Positions 1 to 9,041 of a stretch of DNA of 64,000 bases are shown here, in pieces. The stretch covers positions 1-64,000 of the forward strand of contig NZ_JADYTY010000008.1 of the NCBI RefSeq assembly GCF_021531495.1, given 5' to 3'. Made by a program: the position numbers and the translations under genes. Origin of the DNA: Anaerovibrio lipolyticus. Lineage in GTDB: Bacteria; Bacillota; Negativicutes; Selenomonadales; Selenomonadaceae. Position 1 is the stretch's first letter. Every line of letters starts with the position of its first letter. The notes under the pieces are model-generated. The model was not told the DNA's origin. It did not search any database and was given only the letters and a program-made list of their open reading frames with translations.

Positions 1-309
1 TGCGTCAGGATAAACCATCAGATAGGGCCATTAAGTCGGACAGAGCAAAAGTCGTTATGACCGCAGGCTGTATCAGGAGAACAGAACATCGATAAATCAC
101 GATGATTCGACAACAGCCGGAGGGGCATGACACTTTTGCGTCGGGAGACTCCTGCTTTTGAGCAGCAAAAGTGGCCCCGGTGGCACTCTCTACCATTACG
201 GTCTCTGTGAATTGGCTCAGCGACAAGCGGTATTACTGCGTTAGGATAAACCCTCAGTTAGGGCCATTAAGTCGGACAGAGCAAAAGTCGCCATGACCGC
301 AGGCTGTAT
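1..309. repeat. Imperfect direct repeat, two copies 236 bp apart
   Basis: Positions 1-73 and 237-309 are the same sequence with about five mismatches. The first copy begins at the window edge, so the true left limit and copy number are unknown; a 236 bp tandem unit continuing upstream is possible. No credible protein covers it. The stretch 1-392 otherwise shows no gene, and this repeat is the only structure seen in it. Confidence 0.85.
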
Positions 310-392
310 TTCAAGAACCCACTGACATAACGACTTATATTTATGATACTAGGGAGAGATAGGCATCTCGACAAATCAGAATTTTACAACCT

Positions 393-434
393 AAAAAAGC
401 TGTACACAAGTCGCAAAACTCGCGTACAGCTTTT
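393..434 (-). terminator. Rho-independent terminator after the GntP-type permease, possibly bidirectional
   Basis: An 11 bp inverted repeat (AAAAGCTGTAC and its complement) surrounds a short loop, with an A/T tract at both ends. It lies 14 bases past the stop codon of the permease gene on the minus strand, so the U-rich tail fits termination of that transcript. Confidence 0.75.
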
Positions 435-447
435 ATATTACTAATCT

Positions 448-1863
448 TTATGCAATTCCAGTAATCATATAGAAGATTACGCACAGGAATGGTACCAGGA
501 ATTTCATACCCATCAGTACGGCAATATCACCGTAGGAATCCTTGTGGCTCAGACCACAGATTGCCAACATGGTTACCAAAGCACCGCAATGTGGTACTGG
601 ATCAATACCTACAGAGGAGATAGCCACGATACGATGGAGTACCTCCAAAGGAATACCAGCCTGAGCAGCCATAGCTGCCCACTGATCACCCAGCATGGAC
701 AGAGCGATAGTCAAACCGCCGGAAGCGGAACCAGTAAAACCACACATAATATTGGTAGTCAATACAGCAGAGAACAATGGACCGCCGCCAAAATCCAAAT
801 TCAGCAGCATATCCTTGATAACAGTAAAACCACCCAAGCTTACAACAACGCAGCCAAAAGCATAACCAGAAGCAACGTTGAGGACAGCACTACAGGAAGA
901 AATAGCAGAACCGTTAATGGTGGACATCATGCCCTCAGTAATCCGCAGGTGACGACGAGCAATAATAGCTGCCACAATACTACTGATAATCAAAGAAATA
1001 GTAATGGACCAACCAGCAGAAATCTTGGCTACAGAATGAGCCAGCAAGCTAATATGCATTGGCGCCAAGCTCTCCAAAGAGCTTTCATCCCAGTGGAAAG
1101 CCCAATCCCAATGGAATGGATTAGACAGGAAAACATTCAAAACAATAACCAAAATCAAAGGGATTACAGAAACCTTCCAATCTGGATTTGGAATCTTGTG
1201 GCGACGCTGGCTATACTCAATATGCTTACCATAGCCTTCACCCTGAGCCTTCAAGCGCTTTGCACGGAAGGAAATCCAAGCCCAACCCATAAACAGGAAA
1301 ATCAAAGTAGCAAAAATACCAATTCCCATACCAGACCAGGTGGAAGTACCAAAGTAGGAGGATGGGATAATATTCTGAATCTGTGGTGTACCAGGCATAG
1401 CAACCATTGCGAAGGAGAAGATACCCATCCAGAGAGCTGCTGGCAGCAATCTCTTTGGAATATCAGCCTTCTTGAATACAACAGCACCAAAAGGGTACAT
1501 AACGAAAGCAACAACGAACACGCTGAGGCCGCCATAGGTCAAAGCACCACAGCCCAGCAATACTGCCAAAACAGCACGCTTTTCGCCCAAAATCTCAATA
1601 ATTTTACCTGCTACAGAGGCAGCCATGCCACCCTTTTCCATCAGTCTGGCGAATACAGCACCAAATAGGAAAATTGGATAGTAGTTCTTCAAATACTCAG
1701 CAGCCTTGGTCATATAAAGCTCACTGAAGATTGGCAATGAAGCATGCTCACTGCCCAATGCGGCAACTACGGCAAATACCGGTGCAATCAAAATGATGGA
1801 TGCGCCTCTATAGGCCATAACCATCAAACCAATTAGTGCAACAAAAATTATTGCTGTGTCCAT
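448..1863 (-). CDS. GntP-family permease (gluconate/organic-acid:H+ symporter-like)
   Basis: Polytopic inner-membrane transporter of 471 residues, close to the usual length for GntP/ArsB-type ion transporters. Hydrophobic segments begin at residue 4 and continue to the C-terminus, consistent with 11-13 membrane helices. The glycine-rich stretch TGSASGGL and the late motif GIDPVPHCGALVTML followed by CGLSHKDSY resemble the conserved C-terminal signature of the GntP family (SGG..TLPHNGAV..LL..C.LTH..SY). The substrate cannot be read from the sequence; gluconate, hydroxyacids or keto acids are all possible. It is a single gene with its own promoter (1945-1973) and terminator (393-434). A cobalamin riboswitch lies upstream on the same strand but is separated by terminators. 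Confidence 0.85.
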   Translation of the reverse strand: MDTAIIFVALIGLMVMAYRGASIILIAPVFAVVAALGSEHASLPIFSELYMTKAAEYLKNYYPIFLFGAVFARLMEKGGMAASVAGKIIEILGEKRAVLAVLLGCGALTYGGLSVFVVAFVMYPFGAVVFKKADIPKRLLPAALWMGIFSFAMVAMPGTPQIQNIIPSSYFGTSTWSGMGIGIFATLIFLFMGWAWISFRAKRLKAQGEGYGKHIEYSQRRHKIPNPDWKVSVIPLILVIVLNVFLSNPFHWDWAFHWDESSLESLAPMHISLLAHSVAKISAGWSITISLIISSIVAAIIARRHLRITEGMMSTINGSAISSCSAVLNVASGYAFGCVVVSLGGFTVIKDMLLNLDFGGGPLFSAVLTTNIMCGFTGSASGGLTIALSMLGDQWAAMAAQAGIPLEVLHRIVAISSVGIDPVPHCGALVTMLAICGLSHKDSYGDIAVLMGMKFLVPFLCVIFYMITGIA

Positions 1864-1944
1864 TAAAATTCTTTCCCCCTATAATCCTAAATAATATACA
1901 TTTGACAGCCGGAAATTCAATCCCTAAAACAACCAGCCTCTATA

Positions 1945-1973
1945 TTAATATCAGTCTGCCATACAATTGTCAA
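1945..1973 (-). promoter_or_regulatory. Sigma70-type promoter of the permease gene
   Basis: On the minus strand a consensus -35 TTGACA (1968-1973) is followed after 17 bp by TATTAA (1945-1950), about 80 bp before the ATG at 1863. It lies downstream of both hairpins at 2113-2143 and 2203-2243, so the permease can be transcribed independently of the riboswitch. Confidence 0.7.
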
Positions 1974-2072
1974 GGCCCTGATTTACACCTGTTAACAATA
2001 ATAGCAAATGATATTATTTTATTATCACTAACCAAAAATTATAACTTTTAGTTATTATACTATGCGCAATTT

Positions 2073-2103
2073 ATTGTATAATATGTATGATTTATTATAC
2101 AAT
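2073..2103. promoter_or_regulatory. Perfect 10 bp inverted repeat, candidate operator
   Basis: ATTGTATAAT and its exact complement ATTATACAAT are separated by 11 bp. A further partial half-site (TTATTATAC) occurs at 2052-2060. The spacing is typical of a dimeric repressor site (for example GntR type), and it lies about 100 bp upstream of the permease promoter. The regulator is not in the window. Confidence 0.55.
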
Positions 2104-2112
2104 GAAAAATAA

Positions 2113-2143
2113 ACGGGCTTTGGAAACGCGCCCCAAAGCCCCC
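2113..2143 (-). terminator. GC-rich hairpin, possible second terminator
   Basis: GGGCTTTGG and CCAAAGCCC form a 9 bp stem with a short loop. Read on the minus strand it is followed by a T-rich but interrupted tail (GTTTATTTTT). It lies between the riboswitch terminator and the permease promoter. Confidence 0.45.
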
Positions 2144-2202
2144 GTGCACAAGTGCGGTGTCAAACTGCACCGGCAACCATGAATGAAATGTATGAGCAAT
2201 GC

Positions 2203-2243
2203 AAAAAAAGTCCTGACCTTTCTCCTAGGTCAGGACTTTTTTT
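2203..2243 (-). terminator. Strong hairpin terminator, likely expression platform of the cobalamin riboswitch
   Basis: GTCCTGACCT and AGGTCAGGAC form a perfect 10 bp stem with a 7-base loop, flanked by seven T residues on each strand. On the minus strand it comes just after the riboswitch aptamer, so it is the obvious ligand-controlled terminator; it could also stop plus-strand transcription. Confidence 0.85.
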
Positions 2244-2265
2244 AACCATAATTAATAAAGCTAAA

Positions 2266-2466
2266 ATCCCCATCCCCATCACTCGCAGGTCTAACGGTGA
2301 TTGCTAAACAGGCAGTTCTCCTGACTCCAGATCTACGCTCTACCACGCCTTCCCAGATTACTCCAGTGACATAAATGTGGTTTCGCTCCCTGTTACAGTG
2401 GCGGGACCGTGCTGGCTTGTACCAGCTTCTCTTGTTAGGCCTATGCTCTCGCATATAGGCACCTGT
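2266..2466 (-). ncRNA. Cobalamin (AdoCbl) riboswitch aptamer
   Basis: The minus strand shows the class signature in order: GGTGCC at the 5' side, AACAAGAGAAGCTGG, the core GCACGGTCCCGCCACTGT, then GGGAGCGAAACC, GTCACTGG, GGGAAGGCG, and the B12 box AGTCAGGAGAACTGCCTG, followed by the P13 stem ATCAC/GTGAT. All conserved blocks of the RFAM-type cobalamin element are present, so it should fold and bind. It has its own promoter (2511-2539) and a terminator (2203-2243). The next gene on this strand is the permease starting at 1863, about 345 bp beyond the terminator and with its own promoter, so the controlled gene is unclear. An open reading frame across this stretch (2242-2475) is fortuitous. Confidence 0.93.
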
Positions 2467-2510
2467 TCCAATCAATATTCAGTTAGCAGGTTCATTTAAC
2501 CTATGGCACT

Positions 2511-2539
2511 ATGTTAACACTTCCAATTAAAGCTGTCAA
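2511..2539 (-). promoter_or_regulatory. Promoter of the cobalamin riboswitch RNA
   Basis: Minus-strand TTGACA (2534-2539), a 17 bp spacer and TAACAT (2511-2516) place the start of transcription near 2504, just ahead of the aptamer. It lies downstream of the efflux gene that ends at 2599. Nothing else is seen between 2467 and 2598. Confidence 0.75.
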
Positions 2540-2598
2540 CCTTTTGGCCAAAATATATTGAACAAATTTTGTATACATGTATTCTAAATACCTGCCCC

Positions 2599-3771
2599 TT
2601 ACTGGACTGGCTCCGGTGTAGCCCCTCTATCTATCTTGACTACGGCCTTATAGAGCGCCTCCTTGGCCTGCAGCCTTTTGTTTATCCAATTCTCCAGCTC
2701 CTCATCGGAAAGAGGAAAGCTATAGGGAACCACTACGTCAAACAAAAGCATATTGCCGTGGAGAATGTGCAAATCATGCATACTCAGCTCTGGCCCAATA
2801 TCCTGTAAAATCTGATTCAAGGTTTCTGCAATGGCATCAAACCTGGCATCGCCTACCACCTTGGGATCTACATGAACTGTAGCCTGCAAATCCAGCTTCT
2901 GTTCCAGCACATATTCCAAATGATTGGCAATAAAATGAGCCTTAATCAAGGTAAGGGTAGATGGCACCTCAATATGCACAGAGGCAAAAACATTGCCTGG
3001 TCCATAGCTATGAGCCATAACATCATGGACGCCCAGAATACGTTTGTCCTCCAAGGCCAGCTGAATAATCTTCTGAATCAGCTGACTATCTGCCGGCTTC
3101 CCCAGAATAGGCTGCAGTGTTTCACTGGCAGCAGTCCAACCGCTGTACATAATAAACAGGCCCACAATAATACCAGCCACACCATCCAGATTATAGCCCG
3201 TCAGTCCATAGATGATAAGACAGATAATAACCGCTGAGGTGGCAATACAGTCACTCATGCTATCTGCTGCTACAGCAGCAAAAACCGGTGAATCCGTTTT
3301 CTTTCCTAGCTGACGATTAAAGGCCCCCAGCCACAGCTTGAAGCAGATGGATACCACCATAACAAGAATCGTGGCCAGAGAAAGCTCTACTGGCTCTGGA
3401 GCCATGATTTTTTGCACTGAGGTAGCTATCAGCTCAAAGCCTACCAGAAAAATTACCCCGGCAATAATCATAGCCGCAATATATTCTATGCGGCCATGAC
3501 CATAGGGATGCTCCTCATCCGCAGGCTTGGCGGAAAGCTTCAAGCCAAACATGGTAACAACAGAGCTGCCTGCGTCGGATAGATTATTGATACCATCACC
3601 AATAATGCCTACAGAACCGCTGATATAGCCTGTAATCAGCTTCATGGTGCACAGCAGCAGATTGACACATATCCCTACAGCGCCGCTGAGAAGGCCATAG
3701 GCCTTCCGGACAGCTGGCTTGTTTACATTGTCACAATCTGCCACAAAGCGTTTGATTAATAGCTGTGTCAT
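2599..3771 (-). CDS. Cation diffusion facilitator (CDF) metal efflux transporter
   Basis: Inner-membrane antiporter exporting divalent metal ions. The 390-residue protein has the CDF membrane domain (about residues 25-215) with the metal-site helices GINNLSDAGSS (N/D-x3-D) and AADSMSDCIAT (D-x3-D), and the HPYGHGRIEY loop typical of the family. Two Asp-type half sites suggest Mn or Fe rather than Zn, but this is inference. A first cytoplasmic domain follows (about 215-295) with a further C-terminal extension of roughly 90 residues that most CDF proteins lack, ending in an acidic/Lys-rich segment. The gene starts 2 bases after the M18 aminopeptidase gene and is probably co-transcribed with it. 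Confidence 0.9.
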   Translation of the reverse strand: MTQLLIKRFVADCDNVNKPAVRKAYGLLSGAVGICVNLLLCTMKLITGYISGSVGIIGDGINNLSDAGSSVVTMFGLKLSAKPADEEHPYGHGRIEYIAAMIIAGVIFLVGFELIATSVQKIMAPEPVELSLATILVMVVSICFKLWLGAFNRQLGKKTDSPVFAAVAADSMSDCIATSAVIICLIIYGLTGYNLDGVAGIIVGLFIMYSGWTAASETLQPILGKPADSQLIQKIIQLALEDKRILGVHDVMAHSYGPGNVFASVHIEVPSTLTLIKAHFIANHLEYVLEQKLDLQATVHVDPKVVGDARFDAIAETLNQILQDIGPELSMHDLHILHGNMLLFDVVVPYSFPLSDEELENWINKRLQAKEALYKAVVKIDRGATPEPVQ

Positions 3772-3773
3772 TG

Positions 3774-5171
3774 TTAAATCTCTTCCAGAAATGCCTTGTA
3801 GCCCTTGTAGGTTTCATAAACATCCACCTTGCTGACAGCCTCCCAAGGAGCATGCATGCTAAGAACACCTACACCGCTGTCAATAACATTCATACCATAA
3901 AGAGCCATAATATAGGCAATGGTACCGCCACCGCCCAGGTCTACCCTGCCCAGCTCTGCAGTCTGGAACTTTACATTATGCTTGTCCAGAATAGCTCTCA
4001 AACGGCCCAGATATTCAGCGCTGGCATCATTGGAGCCAGACTTTCCTCTAGCACCGGTATACTTCATCAGCACCATGCCCTTGCCCAGATATGCGCAATT
4101 CTTCTTGTCATAAGCACTGGCATATAGACTGTCAAAGGCAGAGCTTACATCAGAGGAAAGCATACAGGAATTAGCCAGACAACGACGGCTGGAAAGTGGA
4201 TTGTATCCACCTAGAGCATGCAGCAGCTCTGCCACCATATTTTCAAAGAAACGGGACTGCATACCGCTGGCACCTACGCTGCCAATTTCCTCCTTGTCCA
4301 CCAGCAGACAGCAGGAGGTACGCTCCACCTTATCCACTTCCAGCATAGCAGCCAAAGAGGTATAAGCGCATACTCTATCATCGTGGCCATAAGCCAGAAC
4401 CATACTGCGGTCAAGGCCTAAATCCCTAGCCTTGCCAGCAGGCACCATAGTCAGCTCCGCAGACAGGAAATCATCCTCTTCAATGCCATATTCGGCCTCC
4501 AGCAGCTTCAAAATGGCCGCCTTAACAGCCTCCTTTTCCTCCCCCTCTAATGGGTGGCTGCCTATGAGAATGTCCAAATCCTCACCCTCAACAACTACTG
4601 TAGCCTTCTTTTCCATCTGCTTCTGGGAAAGGTGAATCAGCAAATCTGTAACGCAGAAAACAGGATCATCCTCATTTTCACCTACAACGATTTTAACAAC
4701 AGTACCATCCTTTTTCACCACAACACCATGGAGAGCCAAAGGCAGCGTTACCCACTGATATTTCTTGATACCACCGTAATAATGAGTATCAAAATAAGCC
4801 ATGCCATCAGCTTCGTAGAGAGGCTTCTGCTTCAAATCCAGACGACAGGTATCAATATGGGCACCAAGAATGGACATACCTTCCTCCAGATTGCGGCTGC
4901 CAATATTAAACATGGCTACAGCCTTTTTCATGCAGGTAGCATAAACCTTGTCCCCAGCCTTAAGGCTTTCCCCGTTTTTGATGATATCCTGCAGATTGCG
5001 ATAGCCCTTCAGCTCAGCCTGACGAACAATTTCCTCAGTGCTTTCCCGCTCTGTCTTGCACTGGCTCAAAAATGCCTTATAGCTCTCATTCAGCTGAAAC
5101 AGCTCCTGCTTCTCCTCAGCCGTATAATTATTCCATACGGACTTTTCCTTTTTTTCTTTCTTCTCTTCCAT
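3774..5171 (-). CDS. M18-family aminopeptidase (aspartyl aminopeptidase type)
   Basis: Cytoplasmic dinuclear-zinc exopeptidase removing N-terminal residues from peptides. At 465 residues it matches the family. Visible metal and catalytic motifs are GAHIDTCRLDL, DKEEIGSVGASG, SSDVSSAFD and the C-terminal GGGGTIAYIMALYGM with the final metal-site MHAPWE. The N-terminus carries a Lys/Glu-rich stretch (residues 2-10). ATG at 5171 is preceded by GGAGGG at good spacing. It sits upstream of and almost touching the CDF transporter gene, and about 75 bp after dusB with a GC-rich hairpin between. Confidence 0.92.
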   Translation of the reverse strand: MEEKKEKKEKSVWNNYTAEEKQELFQLNESYKAFLSQCKTERESTEEIVRQAELKGYRNLQDIIKNGESLKAGDKVYATCMKKAVAMFNIGSRNLEEGMSILGAHIDTCRLDLKQKPLYEADGMAYFDTHYYGGIKKYQWVTLPLALHGVVVKKDGTVVKIVVGENEDDPVFCVTDLLIHLSQKQMEKKATVVVEGEDLDILIGSHPLEGEEKEAVKAAILKLLEAEYGIEEDDFLSAELTMVPAGKARDLGLDRSMVLAYGHDDRVCAYTSLAAMLEVDKVERTSCCLLVDKEEIGSVGASGMQSRFFENMVAELLHALGGYNPLSSRRCLANSCMLSSDVSSAFDSLYASAYDKKNCAYLGKGMVLMKYTGARGKSGSNDASAEYLGRLRAILDKHNVKFQTAELGRVDLGGGGTIAYIMALYGMNVIDSGVGVLSMHAPWEAVSKVDVYETYKGYKAFLEEI

Positions 5172-5200
5172 GTATCAACCCTCCGGTTTCATAAAACTAT

Positions 5201-5227
5201 GGGCAGCAGCTCCACAGGCCGCTGCCC
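5201..5227 (-). terminator. GC-rich hairpin between dusB and the aminopeptidase gene
   Basis: GGGCAGC and GCTGCCC form a stem with additional inner pairing. The T tract on the minus strand is poor, so partial attenuation is more likely than full termination. Confidence 0.4.
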
Positions 5228-5245
5228 CTTCTCCATATTGCAGGC

Positions 5246-6202
5246 TTATTTCATTTTGTCCAGAATACGCAAAAAATCATCCCGACTGACAGCCTGATTA
5301 AAAAGACAACGCAGCTCTGCACTGCCCTTAATTCCTCTGGTGTACCAGGTAGCATGCTTCCGCATTTCCCTTGGCCCAATATAATCGCCTTTAAACTTCA
5401 ACAGCATATCCAAATGGCGGATAATCACCTGCTTCCGCTCCTCAATGGTAGGCCCCGGCAAAATTTTACCTGTTTTCAAGTATTCCGTTAGCTGACGGAA
5501 TATCCAAGGATTTCCCTGAGCCGCCCGTCCCACCATTACGGCTTCACAGCCTGTTACCTGACGGATTTTGTCCAAATCCTGTACGGTACGCACATCTCCG
5601 TTGGCAATAACTGGAATATTCAGCTTTTGTCTTACCTGACCAATAATTTCCCAATCTGCGTGATCCCGGTAAAACTGCTCCCTGGTCCTGCCATGAATGG
5701 CAATAGCCTTGACACCTGCCTCCTGAGCCAGTTGAGCCATCTCCATAATATTAATACTCTTGTCATCCCAGCCAAGGCGCATTTTCACCGTTACCGGCAT
5801 ATCCACAGCCCCTACCAAGGCCTTTAGTACCTGATAGGCATTCTCCGGATTCCGCATCATGGCAGAGCCCTCATGGTTTTTTACCACCTTGGGGGCTGGA
5901 CAGCCCATATTAAAATCAAGAATGTCGGCACAATTCAGAGAAGCTACATATTCTGCTGCTTTGGCTACACTATCTGCCTCAGCACCAAATAGCTGCATGG
6001 CCATAGGCCGCTCCTCTGGCTCTGTTTTCAGCATATTCAGAGTATGCTCATTGCGATAGTTAATTCCCTTGTCGCTAACCATCTCTGAATACACCAGCGG
6101 ACAGCCCATTTCCCTAGCCAAAATTCTATAGGGTGTATCAGTTACTCCGGCCATAGGAGCCAGAAAAACCGGATACGCAAATTCCAAATTGCCTATCCTC
6201 AT
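5246..6202 (-). CDS. dusB: tRNA-dihydrouridine synthase B
   Basis: FMN- and NADPH-dependent enzyme reducing uridines in the tRNA D-loop. The 318-residue TIM-barrel protein has the family signatures [13 protein letters not shown] (about 15-27), [19 protein letters not shown] with the catalytic Cys, [26 protein letters not shown] and [12 protein letters not shown]. The ATG at 6202 overlaps the TGA of coaX, and an AAAGGAA site precedes it, so the two are translationally coupled. Order birA-coaX-dusB is common in Firmicutes. Confidence 0.95.
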   Translation of the reverse strand: MRIGNLEFAYPVFLAPMAGVTDTPYRILAREMGCPLVYSEMVSDKGINYRNEHTLNMLKTEPEERPMAMQLFGAEADSVAKAAEYVASLNCADILDFNMGCPAPKVVKNHEGSAMMRNPENAYQVLKALVGAVDMPVTVKMRLGWDDKSINIMEMAQLAQEAGVKAIAIHGRTREQFYRDHADWEIIGQVRQKLNIPVIANGDVRTVQDLDKIRQVTGCEAVMVGRAAQGNPWIFRQLTEYLKTGKILPGPTIEERKQVIIRHLDMLLKFKGDYIGPREMRKHATWYTRGIKGSAELRCLFNQAVSRDDFLRILDKMK

Positions 6203-6966
6203 CCATGATTCCTTTCATAAAGCACACGCAAACCAGTTAGAGTGAGAAAATAATCTATTTTATTAATAGTGGTAGATTCCTTGGCAATCATCTTGGCAAA
6301 TCCCCCGGTGGCCACTACCTGCATCTCACCGCCATATTCCTTCTTGATGCGGTGTACAATGGCATCAATATGGCCTGCAAAACCAAAAATCAAGCCGGCC
6401 TGCATACCATTAACTGTATTGCGGCAGATAATAGTCTTTGGAGTTACCAATTCAATCCTTGGCAGCTTGGCCGCCCGTTGGAACAAGGCCTCTGCCTGAG
6501 TCCCTAGACCAGGGGAAATCACACCGCCTAAAAAATCTCCATTGGCATCCACCACATCAAAGGTAGTGGCTGTGCCAATATCAATAACAATCAGGGGACC
6601 GCCATATTGCTCATAGGCACCTACTACATTTACAATGCGGTCTGCACCAATTTCCCTAGGATTCTCATATTTCAGGCGGATACCGGTTTTGATGCCAGGC
6701 CCTACCACCAATGGCCGCAGATGGAAATACCGCTCACACATTTTTTCCATAGGAATAATCAAAGGCGGTACAACTGAGGAGATAATAACATCGTCAATAT
6801 CCCCCAGTCCAAAATTATGATGCTTGAAAATGCTTTCCAGCAACAGTCCATATTCATCACTGGTTTTCTGTCGGTCTGTCGAAATACGCCAATGATGCTG
6901 CAGCTTCTTGCCAATATAAGTACCCATAACAATATTACTATTGCCAATATCTATTACTAAGAGCAT
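6199..6966 (-). CDS. coaX: Type III pantothenate kinase
   Basis: Phosphorylates pantothenate with ATP, the first step of coenzyme A synthesis; type III enzymes are not inhibited by CoA. It has the ASKHA-fold signatures DIGNSN at residues 6-11, GADRIVN and [13 protein letters not shown], then GGVISPGL. The ATG at 6966 is chosen because GGGGGA lies 4 bases upstream; an upstream TTG at 6978 would overlap that site. Length of 255 residues is normal. It lies about 50 bp after birA and overlaps dusB. Confidence 0.95.
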   Translation of the reverse strand: MLLVIDIGNSNIVMGTYIGKKLQHHWRISTDRQKTSDEYGLLLESIFKHHNFGLGDIDDVIISSVVPPLIIPMEKMCERYFHLRPLVVGPGIKTGIRLKYENPREIGADRIVNVVGAYEQYGGPLIVIDIGTATTFDVVDANGDFLGGVISPGLGTQAEALFQRAAKLPRIELVTPKTIICRNTVNGMQAGLIFGFAGHIDAIVHRIKKEYGGEMQVVATGGFAKMIAKESTTINKIDYFLTLTGLRVLYERNHG

Positions 6967-7017
6967 AAAATCCCCCAAATCATCTTGCTTTCCATGATTT
7001 ATTTTTGTAAAAAACTA

Positions 7018-7983
7018 TTATCTCGGCCGAATGGACACATCTCCAGCCAGAACCCGCCGCAAACCTGTATCTGTCCGCACCAGCAGTGCTCCGTCCTCGT
7101 CAATATCCTCAGCCACTCCGGCAAACTTTTCCTGTACCCCCACAACATCAATAAGCTGTCCCAGGGTAATGGAGTATTCTCTCCACTGGTCCAGAGCCCA
7201 GTCAAAGCCGTTTTTCAATACATCTACATAGAGATTTTCCATGTAGGTCAATATCTTCTGCAGAAAAACTACCCGGTCAATATCATGGCCCAGAATACCT
7301 GACATGGAGCCAGCCTTGTCCTTTATATCCTCTGGAAAGGACTCCAGGGGAATATTGGCATTAATACCGATTCCCACTACCAGATAATTGATTCTGTCCA
7401 TTTCCCCGCTCATCTCTGTCAAAATACCTGTCAGCTTGCGGCCCTGACAGTATATATCATTAGGCCATTTGATGCCAGCATCCAGCCCCATATCCCGCAT
7501 GGCTCTGGCTACTGCCACTGCCGACATAAGAGTACATTTTGGTGCCTCCTGAGGCAAAAAATCCGGCCTAAGGATAACAGAAAACCACAAGCCTCCAGCT
7601 GGACAGAAAAAGCTTCGCTCCAAACGGCCCTTGCCAGTGCTCTGAGCTTCGCTGACAACTACCGTTCCCTCAACAGCTCCCTGAGCAGCCAATACCTTTG
7701 CCTCGTTATTAGTAGAGGGAATATCCTCATAGCTAATAACATTCTGCCCCATAAAACTGGTAGACAGATTGTGCTTTACCAGCTCTGGCAGCAGCTTATC
7801 AGGGCATTCCAGCAGGCAATAGCCGCTGCGGGCTTTGCTTTCTATATGATACCCTGCAGATTTTAATTCATTGATATGCTTCCATACAGCGGTCCTGGAA
7901 ACCCCCAGCTGACTGGCTATTTCAGCCCCTGAAATACAGTTTCCATGCTTGGAACGCAGAAGCTCCAAAATTTTGGAACGCAT
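7018..7983 (-). CDS. birA: Bifunctional biotin-protein ligase / biotin operon repressor
   Basis: Attaches biotin to acetyl- or oxaloacetate-carboxylase-type acceptor proteins and represses biotin genes when biotinyl-AMP accumulates. Residues 1-60 form a winged helix (ISGAEIASQLGVSRTAVWKH), giving the bifunctional class. The ligase core has the ATP/biotin loop STGKGRLERSF near 115-125, then GGLWFSVIL and KWPNDIY; an SH3-like C-terminal domain ends the 321-residue protein. The start has AGGAGG at ideal spacing. No biotin synthesis genes are in the window. Confidence 0.95.
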   Translation of the reverse strand: MRSKILELLRSKHGNCISGAEIASQLGVSRTAVWKHINELKSAGYHIESKARSGYCLLECPDKLLPELVKHNLSTSFMGQNVISYEDIPSTNNEAKVLAAQGAVEGTVVVSEAQSTGKGRLERSFFCPAGGLWFSVILRPDFLPQEAPKCTLMSAVAVARAMRDMGLDAGIKWPNDIYCQGRKLTGILTEMSGEMDRINYLVVGIGINANIPLESFPEDIKDKAGSMSGILGHDIDRVVFLQKILTYMENLYVDVLKNGFDWALDQWREYSITLGQLIDVVGVQEKFAGVAEDIDEDGALLVRTDTGLRRVLAGDVSIRPR

Positions 7984-8000
7984 ATAATGCCTCCTTTGGC

Positions 8001-8996
8001 TTACAGCTTATACTCTATGGTACCGATAATGTCACCACGATGATTTTTCAATACTGGCGGATACTTGGCCTGCAGCTGCTCATATTCATCCTTGGTAAGG
8101 ATATCCATATATTTCAACACAGCCATTACTGCTGGATTAACAGCTCCATAACTGCCATCCTCCACCTTGAAGGCAATACCCATATCCTCATCTCTAACGG
8201 CCATGCAGTACACAGCATCGGCACCAATCTTGGCAATTACTCTGCCCTTGGTAATCTGAGAGATAGCAGTATCTATACGGCCTGTACCAGCCAAGGCATC
8301 TGGATTTTCTGCCATAGCATTGCGAATGCGCAGGGCTGCTGCCTCATACTCTCCCCAGTCTCCCTTAGCAGGAGAACCAAGACGGGCATAGGCTCTGGCC
8401 ATATGATCCAAAGGCAGATAGAATACTGGCACGCCACAGCCATCAATACCTATTTCCAGCTTGTCCTCTGGCATACAGGAAGCCATAGCTACATGCTGGA
8501 AAATAATCTTCTCTGCTGGGTGGTCTGGCTTAATATAGCCCTCAATAGGCAAGCCCATCATCTGACACAAAGCCAAAATCTGGGAATGCTTGCCGGAGCA
8601 GGCATTGTGCACAGCCTGTGGCCTTTCTCCCTGCTTAATCAGCTCCACATTGGCCTTGCCGCTCATAGGACGAGCTGCACCGCAGTTCAAGGCATCAGTG
8701 GTCAAGCCCAGCTTGTCTAAAATTCCCTTAACCAGCTCCACATGAAAGCCCTCGCCACTATGGGAGGAAACCAGCAGAGCCAGCTCTCTTTCCGTCAGGC
8801 CATATTTCTCCATGCCACCGTTTTTGACAAAGGCCAAGGCCTGAAATGGCTTGGCTGCACTGCGCCAAAACATAGGCAGTTTTCCATTGCCTACCTCTTT
8901 GAGAATTTCTCCCTTGGTATTCACAGCCACCACATCGGCACGATGAATGTTTTCCACATGGCCCCCACGGGTATATTCCAGAATAATCTCGCTCAC
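8001..8996 (-). CDS. Asparaginase of the asparaginase II (thermolabile) family
   Basis: Predicted L-asparagine amidohydrolase, unrelated to the E. coli AnsA/AnsB fold. The 331-residue protein carries family segments RSAAKPFQAL, SSHSGEGFH, NACSGKHSQ and GIDGCGVPVFYLPL. The GTG start at 8996 has GAGGGGGA upstream. It is 17 bases ahead of birA and downstream of the ftsH terminator. Confidence 0.88.
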   Translation of the reverse strand: MSEIILEYTRGGHVENIHRADVVAVNTKGEILKEVGNGKLPMFWRSAAKPFQALAFVKNGGMEKYGLTERELALLVSSHSGEGFHVELVKGILDKLGLTTDALNCGAARPMSGKANVELIKQGERPQAVHNACSGKHSQILALCQMMGLPIEGYIKPDHPAEKIIFQHVAMASCMPEDKLEIGIDGCGVPVFYLPLDHMARAYARLGSPAKGDWGEYEAAALRIRNAMAENPDALAGTGRIDTAISQITKGRVIAKIGADAVYCMAVRDEDMGIAFKVEDGSYGAVNPAVMAVLKYMDILTKDEYEQLQAKYPPVLKNHRGDIIGTIEYKL

Positions 8997-9041
8997 AACA
9001 AAATCCCCCTCTTTGTATTTTTACCTTAAAAAAGCAGAAAT

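Noticed and set aside
5-226. 73-codon open frame on the minus strand
   Set aside because: Covers the direct repeat and an A/T-poor spacer, ends in repeat sequence, and shows no ribosome site or family pattern.
544-1668. 374-codon open frame on the plus strand
   Set aside because: Antisense to the GntP-type permease; composition is Gln/Ser/Thr/Asn-rich and there is no ribosome site.
2242-2475. 77-codon open frame on the minus strand
   Set aside because: It covers the cobalamin riboswitch aptamer; the conserved RNA blocks explain the sequence and the peptide is basic and unlike any family.
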